The notes under the pieces are model-generated. The model worked only from the letters and a program-made list of their open reading frames with translations, ran no database searches and was not told the DNA's origin. Made by a program: the position numbers and the translations under genes. This document shows positions 16,662 through 25,676 of a stretch of 33,962 nucleotides of DNA, one piece after another. The stretch covers positions 1 to 33,962 of the forward strand of contig JAZNVC010000009.1 of NCBI GenBank assembly GCA_045592625.1, read 5' to 3'. Positions within the stretch are counted from its first letter, which is position 1. Each line of letters starts with the position of its first letter. This DNA is from SIG607 sp045592625 (GTDB lineage: Bacteria > Bacillota > Clostridia > Oscillospirales > Acutalibacteraceae).

Positions 16662-17766
16662 AATGCAATTTAACGTCAATCCACAGGTTTTCGTAATAAA
16701 AACGAATGTCACTGTTTAAATCGTGATAATATTCGGTTTTAGGCATTTTATCCTTAGGAGGATAAAGAATTTCATTACCAAAATAGCAGTAATCAGGGTT
16801 ATTAAATACCGTTTTATTTGGTGAAGCATAGCCTATATATTCGGCATTAGCAAGAGCAATTTCGGGTTCCAACAGGAAGTTAATGTAAAGCATTGCTGCA
16901 TCATAATTTTGACAGCAAGAGGGAATGCAGGCGGCATCCACAAATATATTTGTGCCTTCCTTGGGATAGAAAAAATCCAAATCTTCATTAACGTCATACA
17001 TAGTCAGATAATCCCCTGCATAATAGGGAGCAATGGCGGCTTCGCCGGTTTCCATTTTTCCGTAAACTTCGTCCATAACGTAGGACTGCAAATATTGCTT
17101 TTGATCTTTTAAAAGTTCAACGGCTTTATCCCAATCGGCTTTATTATTACTGTTTACACTCATTCCTCCATAGAATTGAGCTGTCATAAAAGCATCTCTC
17201 GGATTACTGAACATCAGGGTTTGGTTTTTGTATTGTTTATCCCAAAAAACACCCCAACTTTTATCAATATCCTTAACCATAGAGGTATTATATATTACTC
17301 CAACCATACCAACGTTATAGGGTACAGTATATTTATTGTCAGGGTCAAAATAAAGCCCTTTGTATTTATCATCTATATTACCGTAATTGGTGATTTTTGA
17401 AAAATCAACAGGAAGCAGCATATCTTCATTAAGCATACGGTCAATCATATAGTCAGAAGGAATAATTATATCGTAAGAAACACCTGCAGTACGAAGCTGT
17501 GAGTACATAGTTTCATTACTTTCAAAGGTAGAATAATTAACCTTAATTCCTGTAATTCTTTCAAATTCTTTATTAACATCAATGCTTCCGTCCGAGCCGT
17601 CGGAAATATATTCTCCCCAGTTATAAACGTTTAAGACAGTACCGGCAAGATTATTGGTATAATCTGCATCAAGATTTAAATCAAAATATTCATATCCACA
17701 GCCCGAAAGAGCAAACAGCGAAATACAAACAACGATTAAAAAGAGTAACTTTACAATTTTTTTCAT
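16660..17766 (-). CDS. potD: Spermidine/putrescine-binding lipoprotein
   Basis: 368 residues, the extracytoplasmic solute-binding subunit of the polyamine ABC transporter. The N terminus is a lipoprotein signal: KK, a hydrophobic stretch, then the lipobox LSGC with the modified cysteine at about 23. The mature start VLNVYNWGEYISDG is the typical PotD opening. A YDIIIPSDYMIDRM segment and a YYAGDYLTMYD segment match the family ligand-binding lobes. It is the last gene of the operon; its ATG overlaps the potC stop codon by one base (TGATG). Polyamine specificity is inferred from family and operon order; related proteins can bind other cations. Confidence 0.92.
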   Translation of the reverse strand: MKKIVKLLFLIVVCISLFALSGCGYEYFDLNLDADYTNNLAGTVLNVYNWGEYISDGSDGSIDVNKEFERITGIKVNYSTFESNETMYSQLRTAGVSYDIIIPSDYMIDRMLNEDMLLPVDFSKITNYGNIDDKYKGLYFDPDNKYTVPYNVGMVGVIYNTSMVKDIDKSWGVFWDKQYKNQTLMFSNPRDAFMTAQFYGGMSVNSNNKADWDKAVELLKDQKQYLQSYVMDEVYGKMETGEAAIAPYYAGDYLTMYDVNEDLDFFYPKEGTNIFVDAACIPSCCQNYDAAMLYINFLLEPEIALANAEYIGYASPNKTVFNNPDYCYFGNEILYPPKDKMPKTEYYHDLNSDIRFYYENLWIDVKLH

Positions 17767-18566
17767 CAGATTACGCCTCGTTTCTTTTCAGAGCGTGTAA
17801 GTGTAATGTTATAAAGAATCATTAAAGCAAACACTGTTATAAATATAATTGTGGAAAGGGCATAGGTATCGGGTGTGACGGTACGTTTAGTCATATTGTA
17901 AATGACTATAGGTAAGGTTTGATAATGTCCACAGGTAAAATAACTGATAACAAAATCGTCAAGGGATAGTGTAAATGCCATTATAAAACCAGTAAAAATG
18001 CCACTTGAAATCGAGGGTAAAACCACCTTAAAAAATGCCTTTAAGGGAGTACAACCCAGGTCCATAGCCGCCTGTTCAAGAGCAGGATCGGTTTGACGCA
18101 GTTTAGGTAGTACAGAAAGGATAACGTAGGGCAAATTAAAGGTGATATGGGCAATTAAAACCGTAAAAAATCCCAAAGACTCAGTAAGTCCGAAAAGTTT
18201 GCCGCAGAAGATAAATAAAAGCATAAGGGAAACACCCGTTACTATATCTGCATTCATCATAGGGATATTAGTAACAGACATAATAGCAGATTTTGCCAAT
18301 TTGCTCTTTAAAGTGGTAATACCCACAGAGGCGGCAGTACCGAGAACAGTGGAGATAGAGGCTGAAAGCACAGCAATCAATAAGGTATGTTTAAGGGCAT
18401 CAAGCATTTCGCTGTTAAATATAAGTTCAGCATACCAGCCAAGCGAGAAACCTTCAAATACCCATACACTTGAACCGCTGTTAAAAGAAAATGCAATCAT
18501 TACGGCAATGGGTGCATACAAAAAGAGTATAATAAGTGCCATATATATCTTTGAAAACATCTTCAT
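17766..18566 (-). CDS. potC: Polyamine ABC transporter permease
   Basis: 266 residues with about six membrane helices, of the binding-protein-dependent permease family (CysTW/PotC type). The EAA cytoplasmic loop that contacts the ATPase is seen as EQAAMDLGCTPLKAFFKVVLP. AFTLSLDDFVISYF is characteristic of PotC. Its ATG is joined to the potB stop as ATGA, and GGAGGTG precedes it. It forms the membrane channel together with PotB. Confidence 0.92.
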   Translation of the reverse strand: MKMFSKIYMALIILFLYAPIAVMIAFSFNSGSSVWVFEGFSLGWYAELIFNSEMLDALKHTLLIAVLSASISTVLGTAASVGITTLKSKLAKSAIMSVTNIPMMNADIVTGVSLMLLFIFCGKLFGLTESLGFFTVLIAHITFNLPYVILSVLPKLRQTDPALEQAAMDLGCTPLKAFFKVVLPSISSGIFTGFIMAFTLSLDDFVISYFTCGHYQTLPIVIYNMTKRTVTPDTYALSTIIFITVFALMILYNITLTRSEKKRGVI

Positions 18567-19390
18567 ATAAGCACACCTCCGTCCTCATCGTTGGAAACTC
18601 TGTTCATAATAAACAATGAAACGAGAATAATCATCATAAGAACAAGAGAAATGGAAGAAGCAACGTTATAATAATCGGGTCCGAGATTAAACAGATATTC
18701 TATTACGTCACCAATAAGCATAGTTTTGTTGCCACCCAGTTTTTGTGAAATATAGAAGGTGCTTACACTGGGCACAAACACCATAGTAATTCCCGAAACA
18801 ACTCCGGGAAGACTTAAGGGGAAAATAACCTTTCTTATTACGTTCAGACGATTTGAACCTAAATCCTCAGCCGCTTGAGTAAGGGAACTGTCTATTTTAG
18901 AAATAACGTTAAAAATAGGCAAAATCATATATGGCAAAAAGTCGTAAACCATACCCAAAATAACGGTGCCGGGTCTATTTATAAGATGTAGAGGCCCTAT
19001 ACCGAATTTTTGTAAAAATGTGTTTATAATGCCTGTATTAGATAAAATAGTTATCCAGGAATAGGTACGGATAAGGAAGTTAGTCCACATAGGAAGCATT
19101 GTAAGTATCATCATAAAACGCTGTGTGGACGGTTTGCACTTTGTCATAAAATATGCAAGGGGATATGCAATAATAAGGGTTATAACGGTAGAAATAAAAG
19201 CATAGAGAAGTGAAATGAAAAAAGCGTTTTTATATCTGCCAAGATTAGCAAAATTTGAAAAGGAAAATACACCGTTTGCATCGGTGAGTGCATAATATCC
19301 CATTATAAAAAGAGGAACAATTATGAAAAGAGCAGACCAAACTACATAAGGAGTACGTAAAAAAAGCTGTCCTAAAGATGATTTTTTCAC
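18563..19390 (-). CDS. potB: Polyamine ABC transporter permease
   Basis: 275 residues with six predicted membrane helices. The EAA loop is present as QAAEDLGSNRLNVIRKVIFPLSLPG, and the motifs MLPMWTNFLIRTYSW and FVPSVSTFYISQKLGG are typical of PotB. The start codon is GTG at 19390, overlapping the potA stop (GTGA), so translation is coupled. It pairs with PotC in the membrane. Confidence 0.92.
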   Translation of the reverse strand: MKKSSLGQLFLRTPYVVWSALFIIVPLFIMGYYALTDANGVFSFSNFANLGRYKNAFFISLLYAFISTVITLIIAYPLAYFMTKCKPSTQRFMMILTMLPMWTNFLIRTYSWITILSNTGIINTFLQKFGIGPLHLINRPGTVILGMVYDFLPYMILPIFNVISKIDSSLTQAAEDLGSNRLNVIRKVIFPLSLPGVVSGITMVFVPSVSTFYISQKLGGNKTMLIGDVIEYLFNLGPDYYNVASSISLVLMMIILVSLFIMNRVSNDEDGGVLI

Positions 19391-20502
19391 TCTTCATCCT
19401 CCTCTAAATCAGAAAGATGGTCAATTTCGTCGCTGTAGGAACTATAGTCACCGTATTTGCCTGAATATTCGGATTTTTTCATAATATGAATAGCATCAGG
19501 CTCAATATACAGTCCTACACGCTCGTCAACCTTGTGTTCATCGGTTGTTTGAATCATCCATTTAAAACCGCCGATATCAACAATAATTTCGTAATGCACA
19601 CCAAGGAAGGTTACAGATGTAACGGTGCCTGTCAGCATACCTTTATCAATAGGAACAATATCAACGTCTTCAGGCCGTACCACAACGTCAACCTTTTCAT
19701 TTTCGGAAAAACCTGCATCAAGACAGGGGAAGGTCTGTCCCGAAAATTCTGCTAAATAGTCCTTTTTCATAACACCGTCAAGAATATTCGATTCACCGAT
19801 AAAATCTGCTACAAAAGCATTATTGGGTTCATTATAAATATCTTTGGGTGTACCTATTTGCTGAATTTTGCCGTTATCCATAACAACAACACGATCAGAC
19901 ATAGAAAGGGCTTCTTCCTGATCATGAGTAACAAACACAAAGGTAATACCAAGCTGTTGCTGAATTTTTTTAAGTTCGTTTTGCATATCTTTTCTGAGTT
20001 TCAGGTCAAGAGCCGCAAGAGGCTCATCCAAAAGCAAAACACGGGGATTATTGGCAATAGCACGGGCTATGGCAACACGCTGCTGCTGACCGCCTGAAAG
20101 ATTATGGATTTTTCTCTTCTCCATTCCGCTTAAATTAACCAGTTTCAGCATTTCTTCTACCTTTTCTTTAATCTCGTTTTCAGGTAGCTTTTTAATTCTT
20201 AAACCAAAAGCAACGTTTTCAAAAACGTTAAGATGGGGGAAAAGAGCATATCTTTGGAAAATAGTATTAACCTGTCTTTTGTATGCAGGAACCGAGTTGA
20301 TTTTCTCGCCCGAAAAAATAATATCGCCATCTTCAGGAGTAAGAAAACCGGCAATAATACGAAGTGTAGTGGTTTTACCGCAACCCGAAGGTCCGAGAAG
20401 TGTAATAAACTCTTTATCACGAATATCCAAATTAATCGCATCAAGAACCTTCTCGTTTTCAAATGACATAGTTATGTTTTTAAGCTCTATAATGTTATCC
20501 AT
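19387..20502 (-). CDS. potA: Polyamine ABC transporter ATPase
   Basis: 371 residues. Walker A GPSGCGKT (about 37-44), Q-loop IFQRYALFPHL, signature LSGGQ (135-139), Walker B VLLLDE (155-160) and switch His in VTHDQEEAL (about 193). A C-terminal regulatory TOBE-like domain follows at about 250-345, and the tail is very acidic. I chose the ATG at 20502, which has AAAGGGG 8 nt upstream; a longer frame upstream starts inside the leader and is hydrophobic and unlike PotA. It is the first gene of the potABCD operon and energises uptake. Confidence 0.93.
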   Translation of the reverse strand: MDNIIELKNITMSFENEKVLDAINLDIRDKEFITLLGPSGCGKTTTLRIIAGFLTPEDGDIIFSGEKINSVPAYKRQVNTIFQRYALFPHLNVFENVAFGLRIKKLPENEIKEKVEEMLKLVNLSGMEKRKIHNLSGGQQQRVAIARAIANNPRVLLLDEPLAALDLKLRKDMQNELKKIQQQLGITFVFVTHDQEEALSMSDRVVVMDNGKIQQIGTPKDIYNEPNNAFVADFIGESNILDGVMKKDYLAEFSGQTFPCLDAGFSENEKVDVVVRPEDVDIVPIDKGMLTGTVTSVTFLGVHYEIIVDIGGFKWMIQTTDEHKVDERVGLYIEPDAIHIMKKSEYSGKYGDYSSYSDEIDHLSDLEEDEE

Positions 20503-20604
20503 ATAAGCATCCCCTTTACACAAAATACATATAGAAGAAACCACACTAAAAAAGACCGCTATTTTCTGAGACCTGGTCAATACAGAAACAACGGTATGAG
20601 CGTC

Positions 20605-20621
20605 AATGTTAAAGTAACATT
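20605..20621. promoter_or_regulatory. Operator-like palindrome in the pot operon leader
   Basis: AATGTTA-N3-TAACATT is a perfect inverted repeat with 7-bp arms. It covers about +6 to +22 relative to the transcription start predicted from the pot promoter, a standard repressor position. No regulator gene adjoins it. Confidence 0.55.
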
Positions 20622-20632
20622 CATTTTAAATA

Positions 20633-20661
20633 AATATATGTCAAAAACCCATTGTTGTCAA
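20633..20661 (-). promoter_or_regulatory. Promoter of the potABCD operon
   Basis: On the minus strand a perfect TTGACA (plus 20656-20661), 17-bp spacer and TATATT (plus 20633-20638). The leader to potA is about 120 nt. Confidence 0.8.
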
Positions 20662-20830
20662 GAGTTTTTTTGACATTTTTTGCCCATTTGCCTTATAGAA
20701 ATGTATGGAAAAATATTTTTCTTTGTTTTTGTCTGTTTTTCTCGTTTTTTCTTTGATTTTCTAACTTTTGGTTTTCCGAAATTTTGACGTAAAATAATAT
20801 TTGATAGTTTAATTTTTTTATTAATAAGTA
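20662..20830. other. T-rich spacer between the pot and ruv operons
   Basis: No gene is seen. The plus strand is strongly pyrimidine-rich at about 20715-20770 (repeats of TTTTTCT and TTTTGTC), so the minus strand is purine-rich here, upstream of the pot -35 element. It may be an upstream promoter element or simply AT-rich filler. No CGAAC-N4-GTTCG LexA box was found before ruvC. Confidence 0.5.
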
Positions 20831-20859
20831 TTGCTCATTTTTTTAGTTTGTGATATAAT
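20831..20859 (+). promoter_or_regulatory. Promoter of the ruvCAB-led operon
   Basis: TTGCTC (20831-20836), 17-bp spacer, perfect TATAAT (20854-20859) with an extended TGA in front. The weak -35 element is compensated by the extended -10. The same design recurs before the yfcE-like gene. Confidence 0.7.
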
Positions 20860-20892
20860 AGGTTGAATAAGTAAAAGGGGAGTGTTTGTCCG

Positions 20893-21396
20893 TTGGTAAT
20901 TTTAGGAATTGACCCAGGTTATGCTTTAATCGGCTACGGAGTAATTTCATATACTTCCGGACGCTTCAAAACCATTAATTTTGGTGCTGTCACAACATCT
21001 CCCAGCCTTTCCTTTCCTCAGAGACTAGAGGTTATTTACAGGGATATTAATCAGTTAATCAAAGAGTTTAAACCCGATGCCTTATCTATCGAAAAACTTT
21101 TTTTTAACACCAATACAACTACAGCCATTGATGTAGCACAAGCCAGAGGCACAATTCTACTTGCCGCTCAAATGAACGGTGTGCCCATATATGAATATAC
21201 ACCGCTTCAGGTTAAATCGGCGGTAGTAGGCTTTGGCAGAGCAGAAAAAACTCAGGTTATGGAAATGACACGCTCTCTTTTGGGTCTTGCTAAAATTCCT
21301 AAACCCGACGATACAGCCGACGCTTTAGCTCTTGCAATCTGTCACGCAAACACAGGAACAGGGAAGTTTGCACAAATTTTGAAAGGGGAAAAATAA
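20893..21396 (+). CDS. ruvC: Holliday junction endonuclease RuvC
   Basis: 167 residues. It resolves Holliday junctions by paired nicks in complex with RuvAB. The RNase H-fold acidic catalytic residues are visible: Asp7 in GIDPG, Glu about 67 in SIEKLFF, and Asp about 140 and 143 in DDTADALALAICH. It starts at TTG, with AAAGGGGAG about 10 nt upstream. It is the first gene of a long plus-strand operon; ruvA begins at the base after its stop codon. Confidence 0.96.
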   Translation: MVILGIDPGYALIGYGVISYTSGRFKTINFGAVTTSPSLSFPQRLEVIYRDINQLIKEFKPDALSIEKLFFNTNTTTAIDVAQARGTILLAAQMNGVPIYEYTPLQVKSAVVGFGRAEKTQVMEMTRSLLGLAKIPKPDDTADALALAICHANTGTGKFAQILKGEK

Positions 21397-21999
21397 ATGA
21401 TTTCTTCTCTTAAAGGACAACTTATATATTTAGAACCCACCTTTTGTATTATTGAATGTTCAGGTGTTGGTTTCAGATGTTTTATTTCTTCCAAAACCTT
21501 GGGAGCAATGCCAAAAATCGGTGAACAGGTTCAGTTATTCACCTATATGTCTGTTAAAGAGGATGCTATTGATTTATACGGATTTACCGATATGAACGAT
21601 TTATCCTGCTTTAAGCTTATAACCTCGGTTAGCGGTGTAGGACCTAAAATCGGTATTGCACTTCTTTCAACCTTTAATTCAGAGCAGATTTCAATGTTTA
21701 TAGCAGGTAATGACCCTAAATCATTAACCGCCGCTTCGGGTGTGGGTCTTAAACTTGCTCAACGTATAATATTAGAACTTAAGGATAAAGTTACCTCTAT
21801 TCCGGTGGATGATAACTCAAATCTTGCTGCTGTTCAGACTGCAAACTCAACTTCAAATTTCAAAGAAGCTATATCCGCATTGGTAGCCCTTGGTTATTCT
21901 CAGAGCGAGGCTTCTCTGGCGGTTGGAAAATGTCCACAGGAATTGCCTGTTGAACAGTTAATCAAGGAAGCTCTTAAGATTCTTGTTAGGATGGTGTAA
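21397..21999 (+). CDS. ruvA: Holliday junction DNA helicase subunit RuvA
   Basis: 200 residues, the normal length. The N-terminal OB-fold domain starts MISSLKGQLIYLEP. The middle helix-hairpin-helix region contains SVSGVGPKIGIALLS and AASGVGLKLAQRIILELK. The C-terminal domain, NFKEAISALVALGYSQSEA, is the three-helix part that contacts RuvB. RuvA binds the four-way junction as a tetramer and loads RuvB. It directly abuts ruvC, and ruvB follows 3 nt later, so the resolvasome is co-expressed. Confidence 0.96.
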   Translation: MISSLKGQLIYLEPTFCIIECSGVGFRCFISSKTLGAMPKIGEQVQLFTYMSVKEDAIDLYGFTDMNDLSCFKLITSVSGVGPKIGIALLSTFNSEQISMFIAGNDPKSLTAASGVGLKLAQRIILELKDKVTSIPVDDNSNLAAVQTANSTSNFKEAISALVALGYSQSEASLAVGKCPQELPVEQLIKEALKILVRMV

Positions 22000-22002
22000 A
22001 GT

Positions 22003-23070
22003 ATGATTGAAACTACCGATTACAATATTGATGATTTTGAAGGACGTATAGTTTCGCCGGAATATAGCAATATTGACCTTGACAATGAAGTTACCTTAAG
22101 ACCTAAATCCCTTGATGAATATGTGGGACAAGAAAAGGCAAAAGATAACCTTAGAATTTACATTAAGGCTGCTCTTGCCCGTAAAGAATCGCTGGACCAC
22201 GTATTATTATACGGCCCTCCCGGTCTTGGTAAAACAACCCTTTCAACTATAATTGCTAAAGAAATGGGCGTTAACCTGAGAATAACCTCAGGTCCCGCTA
22301 TTGAAAAGCAAGGTGATCTGGTTGCTCTTCTTACCAACCTAAACGAAGGCGACGTACTTTTCATTGATGAAATTCACAGACTTTCCCGTAACGTAGAAGA
22401 AATTTTATATCCCGCTATGGAGGATTTCTCGGTTGATATTATTATAGGAAAAGGACCTTCAGCCAGATCAATACGGCTGGACGTACCCCACTTCACTTTA
22501 GTAGGTGCTACAACAAGAAGCGGTCAATTAACCGCTCCTTTAAGAGACCGATTCGGTGTGCTTTTAAGACTTGAACTTTATACTCCCGACGAACTTGCAA
22601 GAATAGTTATTCGTTCTGCTAATATTCTCGGCATCAATATTGATTATGAAGGTGCTCTGGAAATTGCATCCCGTTCAAGAGGCACTCCGAGAATTGCTAA
22701 CAGACTTTTAAAACGAGTAAGAGATATTGCTCAAATTGAATTTGAAGGAGCCATAACTGTTGAGGTTGCAAGAGCCGCCCTTTCAAGATTTGAAATTGAC
22801 GAACTGGGTCTTGATGACTTTGACAGAAGAATGCTCACAACAATTATACGCAATTACGGCGGTGGCCCCGTAGGTCTTGATACCCTTGCCGCTGCTGTCG
22901 GGGAAGAAGCAATAACTATCGAGGATGTTTATGAGCCTTATCTGATGCAGATTGGTTTTTTAACGAGAACCGCAAGGGGAAGATGTGTTACAAAACTCGC
23001 TTATGAACATCTTGAAATTCCTTATAACTTGGATAACAGCGTTTCTCCTCAGCAATCAATAACTATTTAA
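22003..23070 (+). CDS. ruvB: Holliday junction branch-migration ATPase RuvB
   Basis: 355 residues, an AAA+ motor that drives branch migration with RuvA. Seen are Walker A GPPGLGKT (about 71-78), Walker B LFIDEIH (119-125), sensor 1 GATTRSG (168-174) and the RDRFG arginine-finger region (181-185). The C-terminal winged-helix domain ends with GFLTRTARGR. TLRPKSLDEYVGQ at the N terminus is the family hallmark. AGGATGGTG at the end of ruvA may serve as the ribosome binding site. Confidence 0.97.
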   Translation: MIETTDYNIDDFEGRIVSPEYSNIDLDNEVTLRPKSLDEYVGQEKAKDNLRIYIKAALARKESLDHVLLYGPPGLGKTTLSTIIAKEMGVNLRITSGPAIEKQGDLVALLTNLNEGDVLFIDEIHRLSRNVEEILYPAMEDFSVDIIIGKGPSARSIRLDVPHFTLVGATTRSGQLTAPLRDRFGVLLRLELYTPDELARIVIRSANILGINIDYEGALEIASRSRGTPRIANRLLKRVRDIAQIEFEGAITVEVARAALSRFEIDELGLDDFDRRMLTTIIRNYGGGPVGLDTLAAAVGEEAITIEDVYEPYLMQIGFLTRTARGRCVTKLAYEHLEIPYNLDNSVSPQQSITI

Positions 23071-23086
23071 CCGAAAAGAGATTTTA

Positions 23087-23959
23087 ATGAGATTTGCCAA
23101 TGATTTTTACGATTATGAACTAATTGACGCTGAGGGCGGAGAACGTCTTGAGCGATGGAAGGATATTATCCTTATACGTCCTGACCCTCAGATAATATGG
23201 AGTGGTATAAGAAAGGATAAAAGATGGTTTGATGCACATGCCGTTTACCACAGAAGTAATTCAGGTGGCGGTTATTGGGAAACACTTAAAAAGGTTCCTG
23301 ACGTGTGGTCAATAGACTATCAAAACCTTACATTCAGATTAAAACCAATGGGATTTAAACATACAGGTCTTTTTCCCGAACAGGCTGTCAACTGGTCTTT
23401 TGCTGCACAAAAAATCAGGAACGCAGGAAGAAAAATCTCTGTTCTTAATCTTTTTGCATACACAGGAGGTGCAACTGTTGCTTGTCTGGAGGCGGGTGCC
23501 TCAGTAACACACGTAGATGCCTCAAAGGGTATGGTGCAGTGGGCAAAGGAAAACGCCGCTGCCAGCGGACTTACAGATGCATCTGTAAGATGGCTTGTTG
23601 ACGACTGTTTGAAATTTGTTAAACGAGAAATCAGACGGGGAAATAAATACGATGCCATAATTATGGATCCTCCTTCTTACGGCAGAGGTCCCGGTGGTGA
23701 AGTATGGAAGCTTGAACAACAGATTGATGAGCTGTTAACCGAAACAGGTAAACTTTTAAGCGATAATCCGCTGTTCTTTATTTTAAACTCCTATACAAGC
23801 GGACTCTCTCCAACAATTTTAAATTATATGGTTAAAAATTTAGTCGCCAAAAATCTTGGCGGTAGAGTTTATACAGATGAAATAGGAATAAAGGTTTCTG
23901 CAAGAGATATAGTTATGCCTTGCGGTAACTCTACAATATGGGATAATGATGAAAACTGA
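23087..23959 (+). CDS. Class I SAM-dependent methyltransferase (RlmI/RlmK-like)
   Basis: 290 residues. The Rossmann methyltransferase core has motif I LNLFAYTGGAT (about 120-130), an acidic motif II residue in THVDASKG (about 144) and the catalytic-type DPPSYGRG (about 194-201). These resemble the RlmI/RlmK (YccW-type) 23S rRNA m5C and m7G methyltransferases, but the N-terminal PUA domain of RlmI is absent. The first 100 residues instead form a small beta-rich lead-in. The substrate is probably rRNA, but this is inferred. It follows ruvB by 16 nt and overlaps ecfA1 by 14 nt, placing it in the same operon. Confidence 0.83.
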   Translation: MRFANDFYDYELIDAEGGERLERWKDIILIRPDPQIIWSGIRKDKRWFDAHAVYHRSNSGGGYWETLKKVPDVWSIDYQNLTFRLKPMGFKHTGLFPEQAVNWSFAAQKIRNAGRKISVLNLFAYTGGATVACLEAGASVTHVDASKGMVQWAKENAAASGLTDASVRWLVDDCLKFVKREIRRGNKYDAIIMDPPSYGRGPGGEVWKLEQQIDELLTETGKLLSDNPLFFILNSYTSGLSPTILNYMVKNLVAKNLGGRVYTDEIGIKVSARDIVMPCGNSTIWDNDEN

Positions 23960-24794
23960 TAACATTATTAAAATTAAAAACTTATGTTATGAATATGCAG
24001 AAGATAATGAATCTCCTGTTTTAAGTGATTTTAATCTAAATATTAAACGAGGATCTTTTACTGTAATTTTAGGGCATAACGGTTCGGGTAAATCTACACT
24101 TGCCAAGCTGATGAACGGATTATTCAAGCCAAACCTGGGCACTGTAGAGGTTGACGGTATGCTGACAAGCGACGAGCAACAGGATATTGAAATCAAAAGA
24201 CGTGTGGGACTTGTTTTTCAAAACCCCGACAATCAGATTATTTCTTCTATAGTTGAAGAAGACGTGGCTTTCGGGCCCGAAAATCTCGGCTTTTCGCCTG
24301 ATGAAATTCGCAGTCGTGTTGACTCAGCACTTAAAGCCGTAAATATGTACCAATTTCGTAAAAGTGCTCCCCATAATCTTTCAGGCGGACAAAAGCAAAG
24401 GGTTGCAATAGCGGGAATTTTGTCTATGACTCCTGAATGTATTGTTTTAGACGAACCGACTGCAATGCTTGACCCACAGGGGAGAAAAGAGGTTCTTAAC
24501 GCACTTATCAGCCTTAATAAAGAACAAAATATCACGATTGTTCTTATAACTCATTTTATGGAAGAAGCTCAATTTGCAGATAGAGTTCTTGTTATGTCTG
24601 ACGGTAAAATTACAGGTGATGGCTCACCTGAGGATATTTTCTCTCAAATTGATTTATTACGGGATGCAGGACTTTCTATTCCTCAAACCACTGAGTTGTT
24701 AGAACTATTACGAAATAACGGAATTGAAGCTAAAAACGGCGTTATTTCAGTAGAGGAATGTGCTAAAGAAATTTTTAAGATTCTAAAAAACTAG
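23946..24794 (+). CDS. ecfA1: Energy-coupling factor transporter ATPase EcfA1
   Basis: 282 residues. The ATPase motifs are Walker A GHNGSGKS (about 43-50), Q-loop FQNPDNQI (91-98), signature LSGGQ (145-149), Walker B CIVLDE (165-170) and switch His about 203. The FQNPDNQI Q-loop is characteristic of EcfA/CbiO ATPases. With EcfA2 and EcfT it forms the shared energising module for vitamin or metal S components. Two consecutive ATG codons begin the gene, which overlaps the methyltransferase by 14 nt. No S component is encoded nearby, consistent with a group II ECF system that serves several unlinked substrate binders. Confidence 0.94.
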   Translation: MMKTDNIIKIKNLCYEYAEDNESPVLSDFNLNIKRGSFTVILGHNGSGKSTLAKLMNGLFKPNLGTVEVDGMLTSDEQQDIEIKRRVGLVFQNPDNQIISSIVEEDVAFGPENLGFSPDEIRSRVDSALKAVNMYQFRKSAPHNLSGGQKQRVAIAGILSMTPECIVLDEPTAMLDPQGRKEVLNALISLNKEQNITIVLITHFMEEAQFADRVLVMSDGKITGDGSPEDIFSQIDLLRDAGLSIPQTTELLELLRNNGIEAKNGVISVEECAKEIFKILKN

Positions 24795-24809
24795 AAAGGA
24801 GATATTATT

Positions 24810-25676
24810 GTGTCGATTTTAAAAACGGAAGGTTTAACATATACCTACGCACCGGGAACACCGTTTAAACATACGGCAGTTGATAATATTTCTTTTTCTG
24901 TAGAAAAAGGCGAAATTACAGGTATTATCGGACATACAGGTTCTGGTAAATCCACTTTGCTTCAGTTATTAAACGGCTTACTTAAGCCTACAGACGGCAA
25001 GGTATACTTTGAAGAAAAAGATATTTGGGAGGAACCTAAAAAAATCGGTTTTTATCGTTATAAAATAGGTCTTGTATTTCAGTATCCCGAATATCAGCTT
25101 TTTGAGGAGACTGTAAAAGACGACATTGCTTACGGACCGAAAAATATGAAGCTTTCCGATGAGGAAATTGAAAAAAGAGTTAATGAGGCTATAAAAACAG
25201 TCGGACTTAAAGAGCATCTTTTGGATAAATCTCCTTTTGATTTATCGGGTGGAGAAAAGCGCAGAGCCGCAATAGCGGGGATTTTGTCTATGAAGCCCGA
25301 AATTATTATTTTCGATGAGCCAACTTCCGGTCTTGACCCCATTGGCAGAGAAACGGTTTTCGAGGCTATAAGAAAATACAGACAAGATAATAATGCTACA
25401 GTTATTATAGTATCTCACAGTATGGAAGATATGGCGTCAATATGTGACAAAATTATAGTTTTAAACGACGGAAATGTTATTATGCACGATAGTGTAGCCA
25501 ACGTCTTTAAAAACGCCGAAAAACTTAAAGAAATAGGTCTTAACGTACCATTAGTTACCGACGTTTTGCTGACTCTAAAGAATATGGGTGTAGATATTTC
25601 AACCGAATTCTTCACAGTTGACAGTGCTGCCGAATATTTAATTTCTAAAATTAAGGGAGGTAACTGCCTTGATTAA
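24810..25676 (+). CDS. ecfA2: Energy-coupling factor transporter ATPase EcfA2
   Basis: 288 residues, starting at GTG with GAAAGGAGA upstream. Walker A GHTGSGKS (about 41-48), Q-loop FQYPEYQLF (90-98), signature LSGGE (145-149) and Walker B IIIFDE (165-170) are present. The Q-loop FQYPEYQLF and LSGGE distinguish EcfA2 from EcfA1. It pairs with EcfA1 as the ATPase heterodimer. Its stop codon overlaps the ecfT start by 8 nt. Confidence 0.94.
   Translation: MSILKTEGLTYTYAPGTPFKHTAVDNISFSVEKGEITGIIGHTGSGKSTLLQLLNGLLKPTDGKVYFEEKDIWEEPKKIGFYRYKIGLVFQYPEYQLFEETVKDDIAYGPKNMKLSDEEIEKRVNEAIKTVGLKEHLLDKSPFDLSGGEKRRAAIAGILSMKPEIIIFDEPTSGLDPIGRETVFEAIRKYRQDNNATVIIVSHSMEDMASICDKIIVLNDGNVIMHDSVANVFKNAEKLKEIGLNVPLVTDVLLTLKNMGVDISTEFFTVDSAAEYLISKIKGGNCLD

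Noticed and set aside
18142..18570. 142-codon open frame antisense to potC
   Set aside because: It is the complement of a well-conserved permease gene, has no promoter or ribosome binding site, and its length follows from the codon bias of potC.
20503..20632. Riboswitch or upstream coding frame in the pot leader
   Set aside because: A frame extends potA by 26 codons but is hydrophobic and lacks a ribosome binding site; apart from the operator palindrome I could not fold a recognisable riboswitch core.
20860..20892. LexA control of ruvCAB
   Set aside because: No CGAAC-N4-GTTC-like site in the ruvC upstream region.
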